Part shown: piece after piece, positions 1 through 10,423 of the stretch
How the letters are laid out: each line of letters starts with the position of its first letter
Position numbering within the stretch: position 1 is the stretch's first letter
NCBI GenBank assembly: GCA_026075535.2
Contig: AP026542.1
Span: 5,518,001 to 5,582,000 of the forward strand
Reading direction: 5' to 3'
DNA length: 64,000 bases
From: Tricholoma matsutake
Lineage: Eukaryota > Basidiomycota > Agaricomycetes > Agaricales > Tricholomataceae
Program-made: the position numbers and the translations under genes
The notes under the pieces: generated by a model
What the model saw: the letters and a program-made list of their open reading frames with translations, nothing else
What the model was told of the DNA's origin: nothing
Database searches by the model: none

Positions 1-2101
1 GGGCACCCTCGAGGAAGTGTCGCCACTCCTCAAGCGCACGCATTATCGCCAACATCTCCTTGTCATGGATCTCATAGTTTCTCTCTACAGCACTAAGGCT
101 TTTGGAGTAGAACGCAACAGGATGCCACTTCTGGTCCTCCGGAGACTGCTGAGACAACACAGCGCCCATCGCAAAGTCAGAACTGTCGGCTTCTACACGA
201 AAAGGACGCGAATCGTCAGCAAAGGTAAGGATCGGAGCGGAAGTGACCATCTCCTTAAGCTTTTCGAACGCCTCCTGTTGTGCATTATCCCACCTCCATG
301 CCTCCTTTCCTGTCAAGTCGAACAGCAGTCGTGCATGATGTGAGAAATCCTTGATAAAACGCTGATAAAAATTGATGAAGCCCAGGAAAGACTGCACCTC
401 CTTCTTGTTCGTGGGCGTAGGCCAAGCTGTGACCCCATTTACCTTGATAGGATCCATCTCCACTTGACCCTCCGAGATAATCAGGCCGAGGTACTCGATC
501 TTGGTCCTTTCGAACTCGCATTTGTCCTGACGAAGGTAGAGTTTGTACCGTCGAAGTCACTCTAGGACGAGGCGCGTGATGCGACGGTGCTCTTCAACCG
601 TGCGAGTGAAGATGAGGATGTCGTCGAGATAGATGCAGACAACGCCTTCGAGGATGAGGTCATGGAAGATGTCGTTCATCATGGTCTGAAAGGTGGCAGG
701 GCTATTAGTAAGGCCAAAGAACATGACAAGCGGTTCAAAAAGACCACGGTTGGTACGAAAGGCTGCCTTCCACTCATCTCCCTCCTTTATCCTCACATTA
801 TTATAGCCCCAACGGACATCGAGCTTGGTGAAGTATCGGGCTCCACGGAGCTGGTTTACGAGTTCGGAGATGAGGGGTAGTGGGTAGCGATTTTTGACCG
901 TGATGTTGTTGAGTCTTCTGTAGTCTTGAACCGGTCGAAGTGAGCCATCCTTCTTCTTGACAAAGAAAAAGGGAGAGGCCATGGGTGACTTCGATGGTCG
1001 AATACGTCCAGAGGCCAGGTGCTCGTCGATGAACTGGTCAAGCTGCCGTTGTTCCTCCGGAGAGAGAGGATAGACCTTGCAGGATGAAGGGGTTGCGCCG
1101 GGGGTGAGTTCGATCGCGTGATCCCATGGCTTACGCGCAGGAAGAGAGTCGAATGACTCCTTGGAGAACATGTCTTCAAACTCATGGAGATGAGGGAGTA
1201 AGGAGTTAGTAGAGGATTTAGCAGCGTTGTTTTTGTGGAAGGCCTCGGCGAGGCATTGGGATATGTTCGATGTGGCACACACCTCATGCGATGAGCGAAT
1301 CGCAGTGTAGAAGATCCGATCACCCTCCTCCACTTCCTCTGGGTCCTCATCATCATCATCCGAGTCCGGCATTAGATCAGGAACCCCTTCCAATTCTACT
1401 TCAGGTATAGGCAGGGGTCCAGCACGACACTTCTGAGTTCGTTGTATTGCCGCCTTCTGTCCACGACATTCTTGCCTGGCTTCTGTGAAACACATCCGAC
1501 AGCGGGATGGACATCAGCTCATGGTAACCTCCCCGGTGCGCCAGTCGACCTCTGGGTTATGGTCTCGAAGCCATGGATATCCCAAAATCGCCTTTTGCTT
1601 TCCTAATTGAGTGACAGCAAAAAGGGCACGCTCACTATGATCTTTGTAACGGAGAACCAGGTCTGCAACCTCTCGGATGGCACCAGCTTCATTTGGGGAT
1701 CCATCCACGTTATATACAGGTATCGGACGTGAGAGTGAGCGAGTATTTAGACGATGTTGTTGTACCAGATGGGAATCGATGAAGAGACCAGTCGCACCAG
1801 AGTCCAGGAGCGCAGAGACACCGAGTATCTGTCCAGTGTCGGTCGTCTGCAGTTCGATGGCTAGGTTTAAGGAATGTGCAGAGGGAGTGGATGCCACAAT
1901 ATACTTGCATGGTAGTTTACGCTCCCATGATTTAATTTTGGGACGTGGAGTAGAAGGAGAGATGGGGAGAGCAGGTACGTCTTTAGCCAACTTCGAAGGG
2001 TCAGAGAGGGGAGCAGTCACAGAAATGGATTCATTCTCCAGGGATTCAACTGACAAGACTTCAAAGTGGTTATGGACAGGCAGTGAGGGCGTACGATTCA
2101 C
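1..2101 (-). pseudogene. gypsy pol polyprotein (protease, RT, RNase H start) with two in-frame TGA stops
   Basis: The first third (2101-1514) carries a retropepsin-like core with the LLDSGATGLFI motif (aspartyl protease active site). After a TGA at 1514-1516 the same frame goes on into reverse transcriptase: KKKDGSLRPVQDYRRLN, then LPLISELVNQL, then the catalytic YLDD box (CIYLDDILIF) near 600. A second TGA at 557-559 is again followed in the same frame by the RT thumb (KCEFERTKIEYLGL) and the RNase H-type start (VEADSSDFAMGAVLSQ), which remains open to base 2. Both stops are TGA where the family has ordinary codons, and CGA (Arg) to TGA is the simplest origin. Pol lies in the -1 frame relative to gag and overlaps its end, so the ancestor probably used a -1 frameshift. 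Confidence 0.9.
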
Positions 2102-3216
2102 TCGCTGCGAATAGGAAAATCCTGCTCCTCTACAACTTCCAGCTTAACCTCCTCTGCAACTTGATCCTTCGCTTCCTCAACATCTACAAGTGCCAACAGA
2201 TCTTGCAGGAGTTCGTCTCGTCCCTTGGGGGTGAGCATGCGGATGTCCTGACGATGGGGACACGCTCCAGCCCTGTGTCCAGGTTCCCCACAACGGTAGC
2301 AGAGATCCAACTTACGTGCACGGCTGCGGGCTGCATCAACATCCATTGGTACTGGGATATTGACGGCTGGTGTGGGAGTTTGACGAGCAGGAATGGGGTT
2401 AGGGCGGGGGAGGCTTCAATTGAAGGTGTAGGGTGTATGAGTGGTAGTTGGAGCACGGAATGCAGCATTAAACGCCGCATTTGTGAGTCGGTTCTCGTCA
2501 CAGAGTGAAGCAGCTTCATACCAAGCAAGGATATCATCGTCCGCTGGGCGCCCTTCCAACATCTGTGCAATCTGGTCCTGAATTTCTCGGTTGAGTCCCC
2601 GTCGGAACTTCACCACCACTGGTAACCCACTCCCATACCCTGCCATGTCCACCAAATCCTTGAACTCATCGATATAGTCGTCCACGGATCGACGTCCCTG
2701 GTGGTAAGTGGATGACTCAAGTCGTGTCACTGCTCGGTGGCGTTCATTGAGGGGGCAGAAGTGGCGTACGAACTCAGCTCGAAAGTCACCCCAAGTGGAG
2801 AAAGGTAGAGAACTGAGTTCTTTAGTTTGACGTAGGATACGGTCCACATAGAGATAGGCGCGTTCAGATTTCATGTATGTGAAGGCCCAATAAATTTTTG
2901 CAGCCTCATCGACGAATTGATGCGACTGGAGACTAATGTATAACTCACAGGAATTAAGGAATGCACGTCCCTGTGCACGTGCACCATTAAATTCGGCGGG
3001 GGGGGATGGTTTGATCTGGGCACGTTCCTTAGTGGACGCGTTTGGCAAAACATCGTTGTTGGGTGCGCTTGGAGTCGTGAAGGGGGAACTATTAGTCGTA
3101 GGGTTAGCCTGGAGGGTCCTAACGAAGTTTTCAATCGTAGATTTAAGCGAGTCGATTTGCGCGCGCATTCCGGAAACGTCGCTTTCAAGCGCGTCGAAGC
3201 GTTCTGATGCGTCCAT
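2098..3216 (-). pseudogene. gypsy Gag with CCHC zinc knuckle, one in-frame TGA
   Basis: About 373 codons. The N-terminal part (3216-2419) looks like a Retrotrans_gag capsid: MDASERFDALESDVSGM coiled-coil start, FLNSCELYI, WGDFRAEFVRHF and the YIDEFKDLV segment. The C-terminal part (about 2346-2098) has one zinc knuckle, CYRCGEPGHRAGAC (C-X2-C-X4-H-X4-C). The two parts lie in the same frame, separated only by TGA at 2416-2418 in a proline-rich linker, so this is one gene broken by a nonsense mutation and not two genes. The start at 3216 is the first ATG of the capsid frame. Confidence 0.88.
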
Positions 3217-4406
3217 GTCGCTAGGGAGCGCGTTTGGCGAAAATGGCGGCGCAATAAAGGCGAGAGTATCTGGAACAGTGTGTAGGGACTCTGTGGAGCT
3301 TTGGGAAGCATCGTCCAGTCCATACCTGCCTATTTTGGGCAGCGCGTTCGCGATTTTCGGGCCTTAGGGGAGAGTTTTCTACTATAAGGGCAACCTAAGC
3401 CTCTAGCAAAGGGAAATCTGAAGTTAAAATTATACTACATAATACAGGCATTGGGGGCGCACCTAGCAAAGGGAAATCCGAAGAGAAAACTCTAAGGATC
3501 CCCTTGCTGATGCCCAGTATATGTGAAGACGACAAAAATCAAATATAACCTAAAAATAGAAAAAGGTGAAGATAGGCGGATCAAGGCCGCCGAATGACAT
3601 CATACCAAGGGGTATGTGTCGGAAGGGGTACTCCGCCTCTAAATATAAAAGTGTCAACATATACAAACATGATAGCAAGGGAAAATTAGTAATAAAATCC
3701 GGAAAAATCATAGAAAATGAAGAATAGAAGGAAATGAGGTGGGGAAAAATATGGGACGAACATAAAAAATAGGAAAAACACACAGGGCACCCCCTTAGTC
3801 CCCTTACACGAGCACCTCTCGCATGGACAACCCTAACCAGGGTTGGTTTGGTGAAGTCCCCCTTGTTGTGAAAGCGACCCAAGGCCAAAAGAGGGCCTTG
3901 AAGAGGGAAAGGTGTATCGCCACCGGGATACCTCCTAATGGGCACAAGAGACCCTTTAGTGCTACACTACCACCATCAAGAAAACTCAATTTGGAGCTGT
4001 TCCTCTTCAGGAAGAGCTTACTGACCATTCCACTCTGGGGAACTCCCCAGAAATATCCACCATACCTGTCCCGACATTACCATCCCATGTCGAGACCTCT
4101 TTACTACTGACTGTGCCTGATTATGAGCACAAAGTCTCCCTTCCTCCCACTCCGGAGGATATCGGAATTATGTTGGTTGACCCCAACCCCCAAATCATCA
4201 TCAAACATTGATGATACTCATTTATCATTGTTGCACCTCAATGATACTCACAGCCCCGACGACCCCATATTCTAAGGTCGTCTTGTTTTATTATTAAACA
4301 AAAATTGCCCTATCATTGTGCCCTGACAAAACCCATCCACATGACGAGCCTTCCTTTGAGGTCGTCTTCTACACAAAACATTATGCTTCTCCCCTGGATG
4401 AAGCCT
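3217..4406. other. gypsy leader/LTR remnants, no intact gene
   Basis: No frame here looks like a real protein. The part next to gag should hold the 5' leader and LTR of the minus-strand gypsy element. A 21-bp direct repeat (3403-3423 and 3463-3483, 60 bp apart) sits in it. From about 4080 the plus strand reads like the 3' end of a second, plus-oriented gypsy element, ending in a polypurine tract at 4407. LTR limits cannot be fixed without a second copy to align. Confidence 0.5.
3403..3483. repeat. 21-bp direct repeat, two copies 60 bp apart
   Basis: The sequence CTAGCAAAGGGAAATC/TTGAAG-type unit occurs at 3403-3423 and 3463-3483. The copies differ at one base, where one copy has CG and the other TG. 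It lies in the leader/LTR zone of the minus-strand gypsy element. Confidence 0.75.
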
Positions 4407-4500
4407 AAGGGGGAGGGTGTGGTGACCCGGGGCTTGACCCCATTGTTTATATGTATTATAATTACTTGACATTGGCCTGACTATTATTTGTGTTCCATTG
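4407..4500 (+). repeat. polypurine tract plus start of a second gypsy-type LTR (fragment)
   Basis: AAGGGGGAGGG at 4407-4417 is directly followed by TGTGGTGACCCGGGGC at 4418, the usual junction of a polypurine tract and a 3' LTR. It points in the plus direction, opposite to the gypsy element at 1-3300, so it is a different insertion. The LTR cannot be followed past about 4500, where kinase-relic sequence begins. Confidence 0.5.
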
Positions 4501-4512
4501 TGTGTGATAGCT

Positions 4513-4749
4513 AAGAGATCACCCCATGACTCACTACAGCTATATTGGGCTTTCAGCAGATTGACGATCCTTCAAGTATTGTATTGCAATAGCTCGCATT
4601 CCACACCCTAAGAACCAGCTTTCCACTGACTGCCGCGATTGCCACACAGATAGTATTCAAGAATCTCACCAACACTTTTTCAGTATTATATGTCTGATCC
4701 ACCAAGTGTTCCCTGCACTTGTTGATGTAAGTATCAAACCCCAAACCTG
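4513..4749 (-). pseudogene. FUNK1-like fungal protein kinase relic, downstream piece
   Basis: Read on the minus strand this stretch resembles the N-terminal half of fungal FUNK1 kinases: a helix-rich segment (VLVRFLNTICVAIAA), then RVWNASYCNTILEGSSI and, after a TGA at 4553-4555, KPNIAVVSHGVIS. It corresponds to the family pattern ending in a KPD/KPN block. The TGA stands where a basic residue is usual, so CGA to TGA is likely, and a TAG ends the frame near 4513. The upstream piece lies at 10128-10423, on the far side of the copia insertion. No kinase core is left. The call rests on remembered family patterns. Confidence 0.4.
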
Positions 4750-4754
4750 ATAAG

Positions 4755-5035
4755 TGTTGAGATCTACACCATGAATGCAGCCCTTTGATGTGGCATGCTA
4801 ATTATAGCACATAAATGATGCATGTTTCCCCTTGTCCATATTCCTTTCTAATAGTCCCTTTATCATATTTTCTATTGTCATACTCATGGTATATATATTC
4901 GACTAGATAGACATAGACACCTTAGTCTGTTATACACAGACTGAGGTGAGTAGATTTGCTAGCGCTCACTTTGATCAGATCACTTACTGTACTATTTATA
5001 GTTTATTTGTGTATTATCTAGGCTGGATTTCTATA
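4755..5035 (+). repeat. copia 5' LTR
   Basis: 281 bp, starting TGTTGAGATC and ending GGATTTCTATA. It matches the 3' LTR closely except for scattered point changes, short indels and one extra block in the 3' copy. The end was set where the two LTRs stop matching and where the primer site begins. Confidence 0.9.
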
Positions 5036-5048
5036 GGTTATGGGCCAC
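5036..5048 (+). promoter_or_regulatory. copia minus-strand primer binding site (initiator tRNA-Met half molecule)
   Basis: GGTTATGGGCCAC directly abuts the 5' LTR. It is nearly the complement of the anticodon stem-loop of eukaryotic initiator tRNA-Met (GGTTATGGGCCCA in the perfect case; one C is missing here). Drosophila copia and yeast Ty5 are known to prime from such an internal cleaved half of tRNA-iMet and not from the 3' CCA end. Confidence 0.65.
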
Positions 5049-5251
5049 TTCTGTCACACGTAGTGATGATAGATATCTTGCCTAGCCACTCGACCGCTCT
5101 GTGCCTTGTCGCGTGTTTCTTTGATCAAATTGTTTGATCAATATCTTATCAGCATGCATCACGCGTGTTAGATCCCTTTGTCTCCTGCTCAAGTCAAATC
5201 TCCCTCTCATCTACCATCTCATCTTTGTTTTTTATTTTTTTGCTTGCCAGA

Positions 5252-8200
5252 ATGACTGCACCCACTGAACCTCACCCTCCATCCATTTCCCTCATATGAC
5301 TTTCCACTCAATACTCTGGGAACAAGCTCGATAAACTTAAATCTAACTACAAAGAATGGAAGGAGGATATCAGCATTGCCTTGTCCCTCAATGGACTTTT
5401 TGAATGTGTCACTGGTGAAGTACCAGAGCCCACCTCTAATGAACCCCATGCTCTATCTAATTGGAAGGCTAATTCCCACCTTGCATACACTTTCATTGCC
5501 TCTGGGGTAGCGTCATCTGAACACTCTTTCTTAGATTCTTCAAAATCTGTGAAAACAAACTGGGAGATCCTGCGGAACCATCACCAGAAGGAAGGACCAG
5601 TTAGGCAAGTCACTTTATAACAGCAAGCACTCACTATCCAGTGCACGCTGAATACACCTCTCCCCAAAATGGCTGAACAGATCTGCATGCTTATTGAGTG
5701 TGTGTTTGCTATGGGAGATATTACCTCTGACCTCTTATGCTGTATCGTGCTTTTGAATTCCCTCAGTTCACATTTTCCTCATGCACATTCCATTATTTCC
5801 TGTGACATTGCTGTGTCCACACCATCTGCACCATACACATCCAAGAATATTTGCTTTTTTGTGGAAAACAAACAGCCTCTCCAGGACAATGACCGACGAA
5901 CCGATACATCCCCTTCCCTTGCTCTAGCTGCAACCTCCAAACCAGTCAGGCCTCCTGGGACCACGATCTGCAGCAACTGCAAATGCCCCCGGCACACTAA
6001 AGAGTATTGTATCTCAAAAGGCGGCAGTATGGAAGGAAGTACAATTGAGGAATCAAAAGCGGTGAGGAAACAGGCGTACAACAAATGGACATCCAATACT
6101 GGAGCTCCCAAGTCTACCATGAAGGTCCCCATTACCATGAAGGACAACACTGGTCATGCAATCACTGTCATGATTGATTCTGATGCTTTGAACACAGCTG
6201 AGACAATTCTGGGGGAATTTGCTGGCCTGGCTAGCGACCCCCTTCCTCACGTGACTATTGAGGAGGTTGAGTATGAAGGTTGGTTTGTGACCGAGGAGGA
6301 GTTCTGTACCTCAGTTAATTGGACCAATAATTCCATACCAGTAACCATGGATGCTTTTACAGTTGCCCCACTCAACCAAGCCCAACACACTCCCATCTCC
6401 ATCCATGATCACCCATTTTATGTTGACACTGGAGCCACCATCCATATTTCTCCCGATCAATCAGATTTCATCACACTTCACGCTATTACCCCATGATCAG
6501 TTTGAGGTGTCAGGGGTTCTTCTATCTCTGCGATTGGCATGGGAGATATCAAACTCCACATTGCCTGAGGCACATCAATCATTTTATGTAATGCACTCTA
6601 TGTTCCAAATGCAATGGTGCACTTGATCTCAGTTAGCTCACTTATGAAGGATTCGAATGCTGTAACACATTTTGATGAATTGTCATGCTGGATCACAAAT
6701 AAGTCCACTGGTGCCCACATAGCCCAAGGTGTCCTGTCACCCAACAAGAAACTTTATTCTCTCTTACTACACTCTGCCTCTGCTGAACATGTCTTCGCCA
6801 TCCACTCAGCCCCTAACATTATCACCTGGCATCGTCATCTAGGGCATGCAAACTATCAAGCTTTGCAAGACATGGCACGAAAAGGGACAATTGCTGGTAT
6901 GCCTGCACAATCCTCCTTTAAACCTCCTAAATGTGAATCTTGCATCCTTGGAAAACAGACCCACTCACCTGTTCCTAAGAAGCACATAGAGGGGGAAGGA
7001 CATAGGGCTACACAAAAATTGGAAAAAGTTTGGGTAGATCTTTCAGGACCGCATGATGTAAAGTCACATTCTGGGAATTCATACATCATGAACATCATGG
7101 ATGATTGTACCTCACACCCATGGTCCATACCACTTAAGCATAAGGATGATGCATTTCCTGAACTCAAGGCATGGGAGCTAGCACGAGAAAAGGAGACTGG
7201 CCTGCAAGTCAGAACATACATCACAGACAATGGAGAACTCAGGTCACACAAAGTTGAAGCCTGGCTAAAGGCAAGAGAAACTGATCATAAATTCACTGCA
7301 CCTTATACTTCAGCTCACATTGGTCATGTAGAATGTATGCACAGGATGCTAATGGGGAAGGTGGGCACCATGCATATTTATGCCAACTTACCATCTTATC
7401 TTTGGGATGAACTTTACTTAACGGCTTCTCTCCTGCATGCCAAGACTACAACAATTCACTAAAAGGCTCTACCCCTTGGGAGAAATGGCATGGACAACAA
7501 CCCAATTACTCTTACATGAGGGAGATTGGTTGTAAAGCATACATTTTCATCCAGAACAGAAACAACCCAAAAATCTACGAACGTTCAATCAAATGTGTAC
7601 TCATTGGCTATGAGCTCAAATCAGAAGCATATTGTTGTTACGATCGGAAAACCAGCAAGGTATATAGCTCATACCATGTCAGGTTTGTCGAAAGCCATAA
7701 TGGCTATATACTGTTGCCTGCACTACATGATGAACCAGGTCAAACAGAAGAGACTCCTCCATCAACTTTCACCCCTGTCAACATCCATGATGATGACATC
7801 ACCATACCCAATACAGGACCTGTTGATGACTTACCCATAGATGAGCCTGTTGTGACAGACACTCCTGAGCCAGGACCCTCAGAACCACACAGATCCACCA
7901 GAGTGCCAATTCCTACTGATAAACATCCAAATGGAGGCACAGCCACTACCAGACTAGGTCAAGCTATCCGTGATTCACAAGAATCTGCAGAGTGTATAAA
8001 GGAGCAACATATGGAATGGAAGCAAATCTTGGAAGGGCTCCATGACATCATCACACCTACACCTGTTGATCATGATTGAGCCGATCAGCAATTGATCGAA
8101 GACCCTACACTTGGTGATCAGGCACATCAATTACACACATTGATCTCGGAGATGTCTGATATAGATCCCAGATCACTACAACTTGAAGATGACCCATGTA

Positions 8201-9753
8201 CCTGGGAGGAAGCCCAGAACTCGGCAGACTCTGAGCGCTGGGAGGAAGGCTATCACAAGGAACTCAAATCCCTAAAAGACATGCAAGTCTACAAATTAGT
8301 TCCAAGAGCCAACATACCACAGGGGCGCTGCATACTTAAGGGTCGCCCAGTCTTCCACATCAAATGAAATGAGGATGGCATTCCAGTGCATTGAGGGTAC
8401 ACCTTGTTTCAAAGGGTTCAAACAGATTTACGGCAAAGATTACACAAAAACTACCTCACCTACTGCATGCATGGAATCTTGGTGGATTCTCCTGCACATT
8501 GCCACCTCGCTTGGCTGGGACGTGCAACAAATTGACGTCAAAACTGCATTTCTCTATGGACTCTCAATGGCTGATGAGATTCAGTATATGGAACAACCAA
8601 CTGGTTTTGTAGAAGTTGGGAAAGAAGATTGGGTATGGGAGTTACAGCGAGGACTTTACGGTATGAAACAGAGTGGATGCATCTGGAATCAAACACTGAA
8701 CGCACAGATGATTTCTTGGGGTTTTACAAGACTCTCATGTGAATCGTGCATCTACTATCGTAAGGCTAACACTGGAACTGTTGTAGCAGTGGTCCATATC
8801 GATGACTACCTGTCCATTGCTAGTCAGAAAGAGGAGAATGTATGGTTCAAAGACCAAATGCAAAAAGTCTGGACAATTTCAGATCTGGGAACAGCATGGT
8901 TTGTCATTGGTATTGCAATCACTTGGGACAGGATACATCGAACTGTCGCCCTATCACAAACGGCATTAATTGACAAAATTGTGTCCCAGTTTGGTCAATC
9001 CGATGCACACCCCCTATCTGCACCAATGGAACCGGGACAGAAACTTTGCTGCATTGACCGCGCCACACTCCCTGTCGATGAACAAGCCAAATTATCAAAC
9101 TTACCCTATTGTTCCTTGGTTGGGTGCCTATCATATCTGGCCATCTCAACGCATCCAGATATCTCCAACAACTTTCACAATTTTTGGACTGTTATTCCTT
9201 TGAACATTGGCACACTGCTCTACATCTTGTTCGCTACCTTAAAGGAACACGGGACCTTAAACTCTACCTGGGTGGAGACAACCCTATCTTGTTATTGGCT
9301 TATACAGATTCTGACTGGGCTAGTTGCCTCGATACTAGGCGCAGTGTTGGTGGCTACATATGTTCACTTGGGTCTGGAGCTGTTTTGTGGACTGCTCGCA
9401 AACAAAAAACAGTTGCAGCATCATCATGTGAAGCTGAGTACGTTGCAGCTTTTGAGACTGCAAAAGAGTGTGTTTGGATTCATACATTGCTTACCACTAT
9501 TGGTCATTCACCCGACATGCCGACCCCAATGTAATGCAACAACACTGCCTCAATTAGCCTGTCAGAGGATCCTCTCCTCCACTCCAGAGTTAAACATGTT
9601 GACATTAAATTTCACTTCCTTCATGAATGTGTTCAATCTAAGGAGCTCGCTGTATTCTACGTCAATACCAAGGACAATATCGCTGACATTTTCACCAAGG
9701 CTCTCAATGTCAAACAATTTGTGTGCTTATGTGACTTCTTGGGTCTCCAATAA
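5252..9753 (+). pseudogene. copia gag-pol polyprotein, multiply interrupted
   Basis: The frame opens at ATG 5252. Gag shows a UBN2-like region (LKSNYKEWKEDISIAL) and a zinc knuckle CSNCKCPRHTKEYC (C-X2-C-X4-H-X4-C, near 5970). Protease has VDTGATIHIS near 6425. Integrase has the H-H-C-C pre-integrase zinc site (HRHLGHANYQ...CESC) and DDE residues in VWVDLSG, YITDNGE and VECMHRML. RT has QQIDVKTAFLYG and HIDDYLS; RNase H has YTDSDWASC and SSCEAEYVA. The end is TAA at 9751-9753. Stops: TGA at 5297, 6494, 6503, 6566, 8077, 8365 and 8392; TAA at 5618 and 9532. Frame changes fall near 7450, 8400 and 9170. Most TGA codons stand where arginine is expected. Confidence 0.9.
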
Positions 9754-9799
9754 CATGTGCCGATTGCATGCAAGGAGGAGTATTCACAGTGAGGAGGAG

Positions 9800-10127
9800 T
9801 GTTGAGATCTACACCGTGAATGCGCCCTTTGATGCAGCATGCTAATTATAGCACACAAAATGATGCATGTTTCCCCTTGTCCATATTCCTTTCTAATAGT
9901 CCCTATATCATGTTTTCTATTGTCATACTCATGGTATATTCGACTAGATAGACATAGACACCTCAGTCTGTTATACACAGACTGAGGTGAGTAGATTCGC
10001 TAGCGCTCACTTGATCAGATCACTTACTGTACTATTTATAGTTTATTTGTGTATTGTCTAGGTACAAATATAGTCCATTATACACAGACTGAGTTTATTC
10101 ATGTATTATCTAGGCTGGATTTCTATA
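9800..10127 (+). repeat. copia 3' LTR
   Basis: 328 bp, same ends as the 5' LTR. It carries roughly 50 extra bases before its end, including a second copy of the motif TTATACACAGACTGAG and a second partial TGTATT-TCTAGG segment, so the two LTRs differ in length. A purine tract lies immediately upstream. Confidence 0.9.
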
Positions 10128-10423
10128 ATAAGCAGGTCACCCACCTCATTGACAAGGGAATCATCATGTCCAGTTAGGTCTAAACTAAGCAGTTGATGGA
10201 GTTGGGATTGGGTCTTGTCCAATTTGTTGTCTGGTAAGCGGACACTAGAAGCACATTTAGTCCCTGATCTCTTGGGGGGAGTCAAGTTGGATGCAGTCGA
10301 TCTCAAATCAGATGTAGTCAATTCATTGGTCAGTTCCCTTTCATATATAGTAGGAGACATGGTGGTCGGATGTTCAGAGATGCACGACATGGTTGGAATG
10401 GGGAACAAGCCAATGGGTGTCAT
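10128..10423 (-). pseudogene. FUNK1-like kinase relic, upstream (N-terminal) piece
   Basis: The minus strand has a continuous frame from 10423 that stays open up to the copia target site: low-complexity start, then KRSGTKCASSVRLPDNKLDKTQ and DDSLVNEVGDLL. Removing the copia element and one ATAAG copy brings it next to the piece at 4513-4749, with a one-base frame offset. This suggests a single host kinase gene interrupted by the retrotransposon. No domain is diagnostic in this piece alone, so its identity depends on the other piece. Confidence 0.35.

Larger units (their letters stand above)
1..3300 (-). mobile_element. Ty3/gypsy-type LTR retrotransposon, 5' part, truncated by window edge
   Basis: Minus-strand element with gag (3216 to 2098) followed by pol (2101 to 1) in the order protease, reverse transcriptase, start of RNase H, which is the Ty3/gypsy arrangement. 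The integrase and 3' LTR would lie left of base 1. Three in-frame TGA codons interrupt otherwise continuous frames (2416-2418, 1514-1516, 557-559), so the copy is dead as read. The 5' LTR should lie above 3300, but I could not fix its TG...CA limits or a tRNA primer site. Confidence 0.9.
4755..10127 (+). mobile_element. Ty1/copia LTR retrotransposon, full length but defective
   Basis: Two LTRs (4755-5035 and 9800-10127) both begin TGTTGAGATCTACACC and end TTTCTATA. They are flanked by the identical 5-bp target duplication ATAAG at 4750-4754 and 10128-10132. Between them lie a primer site at 5036, one gag-pol reading frame in the order Gag, protease, integrase, RT, RNase H (the copia order), and a purine-rich tract (GGAGGAG runs, 9771-9799) next to the 3' LTR. 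Numerous stops and at least three frameshifts show the copy is dead. Confidence 0.93.

Noticed and set aside
587..880. Open frame of 97 codons on the plus strand over the gypsy RT
   Set aside because: It is antisense to a clearly coding RT frame and has no family content.
3550..4110. Open frames of 74-131 codons on both strands
   Set aside because: They lie in LTR/leader remnants, are hydrophobic low-information sequence, and have no splice-supported extension.
4755..10127. Programmed readthrough or recoding of the many in-frame TGA codons
   Set aside because: True frameshifts and TAA stops occur in the same frame, and core genes use TGA as a normal stop, so decay explains it better than recoding.
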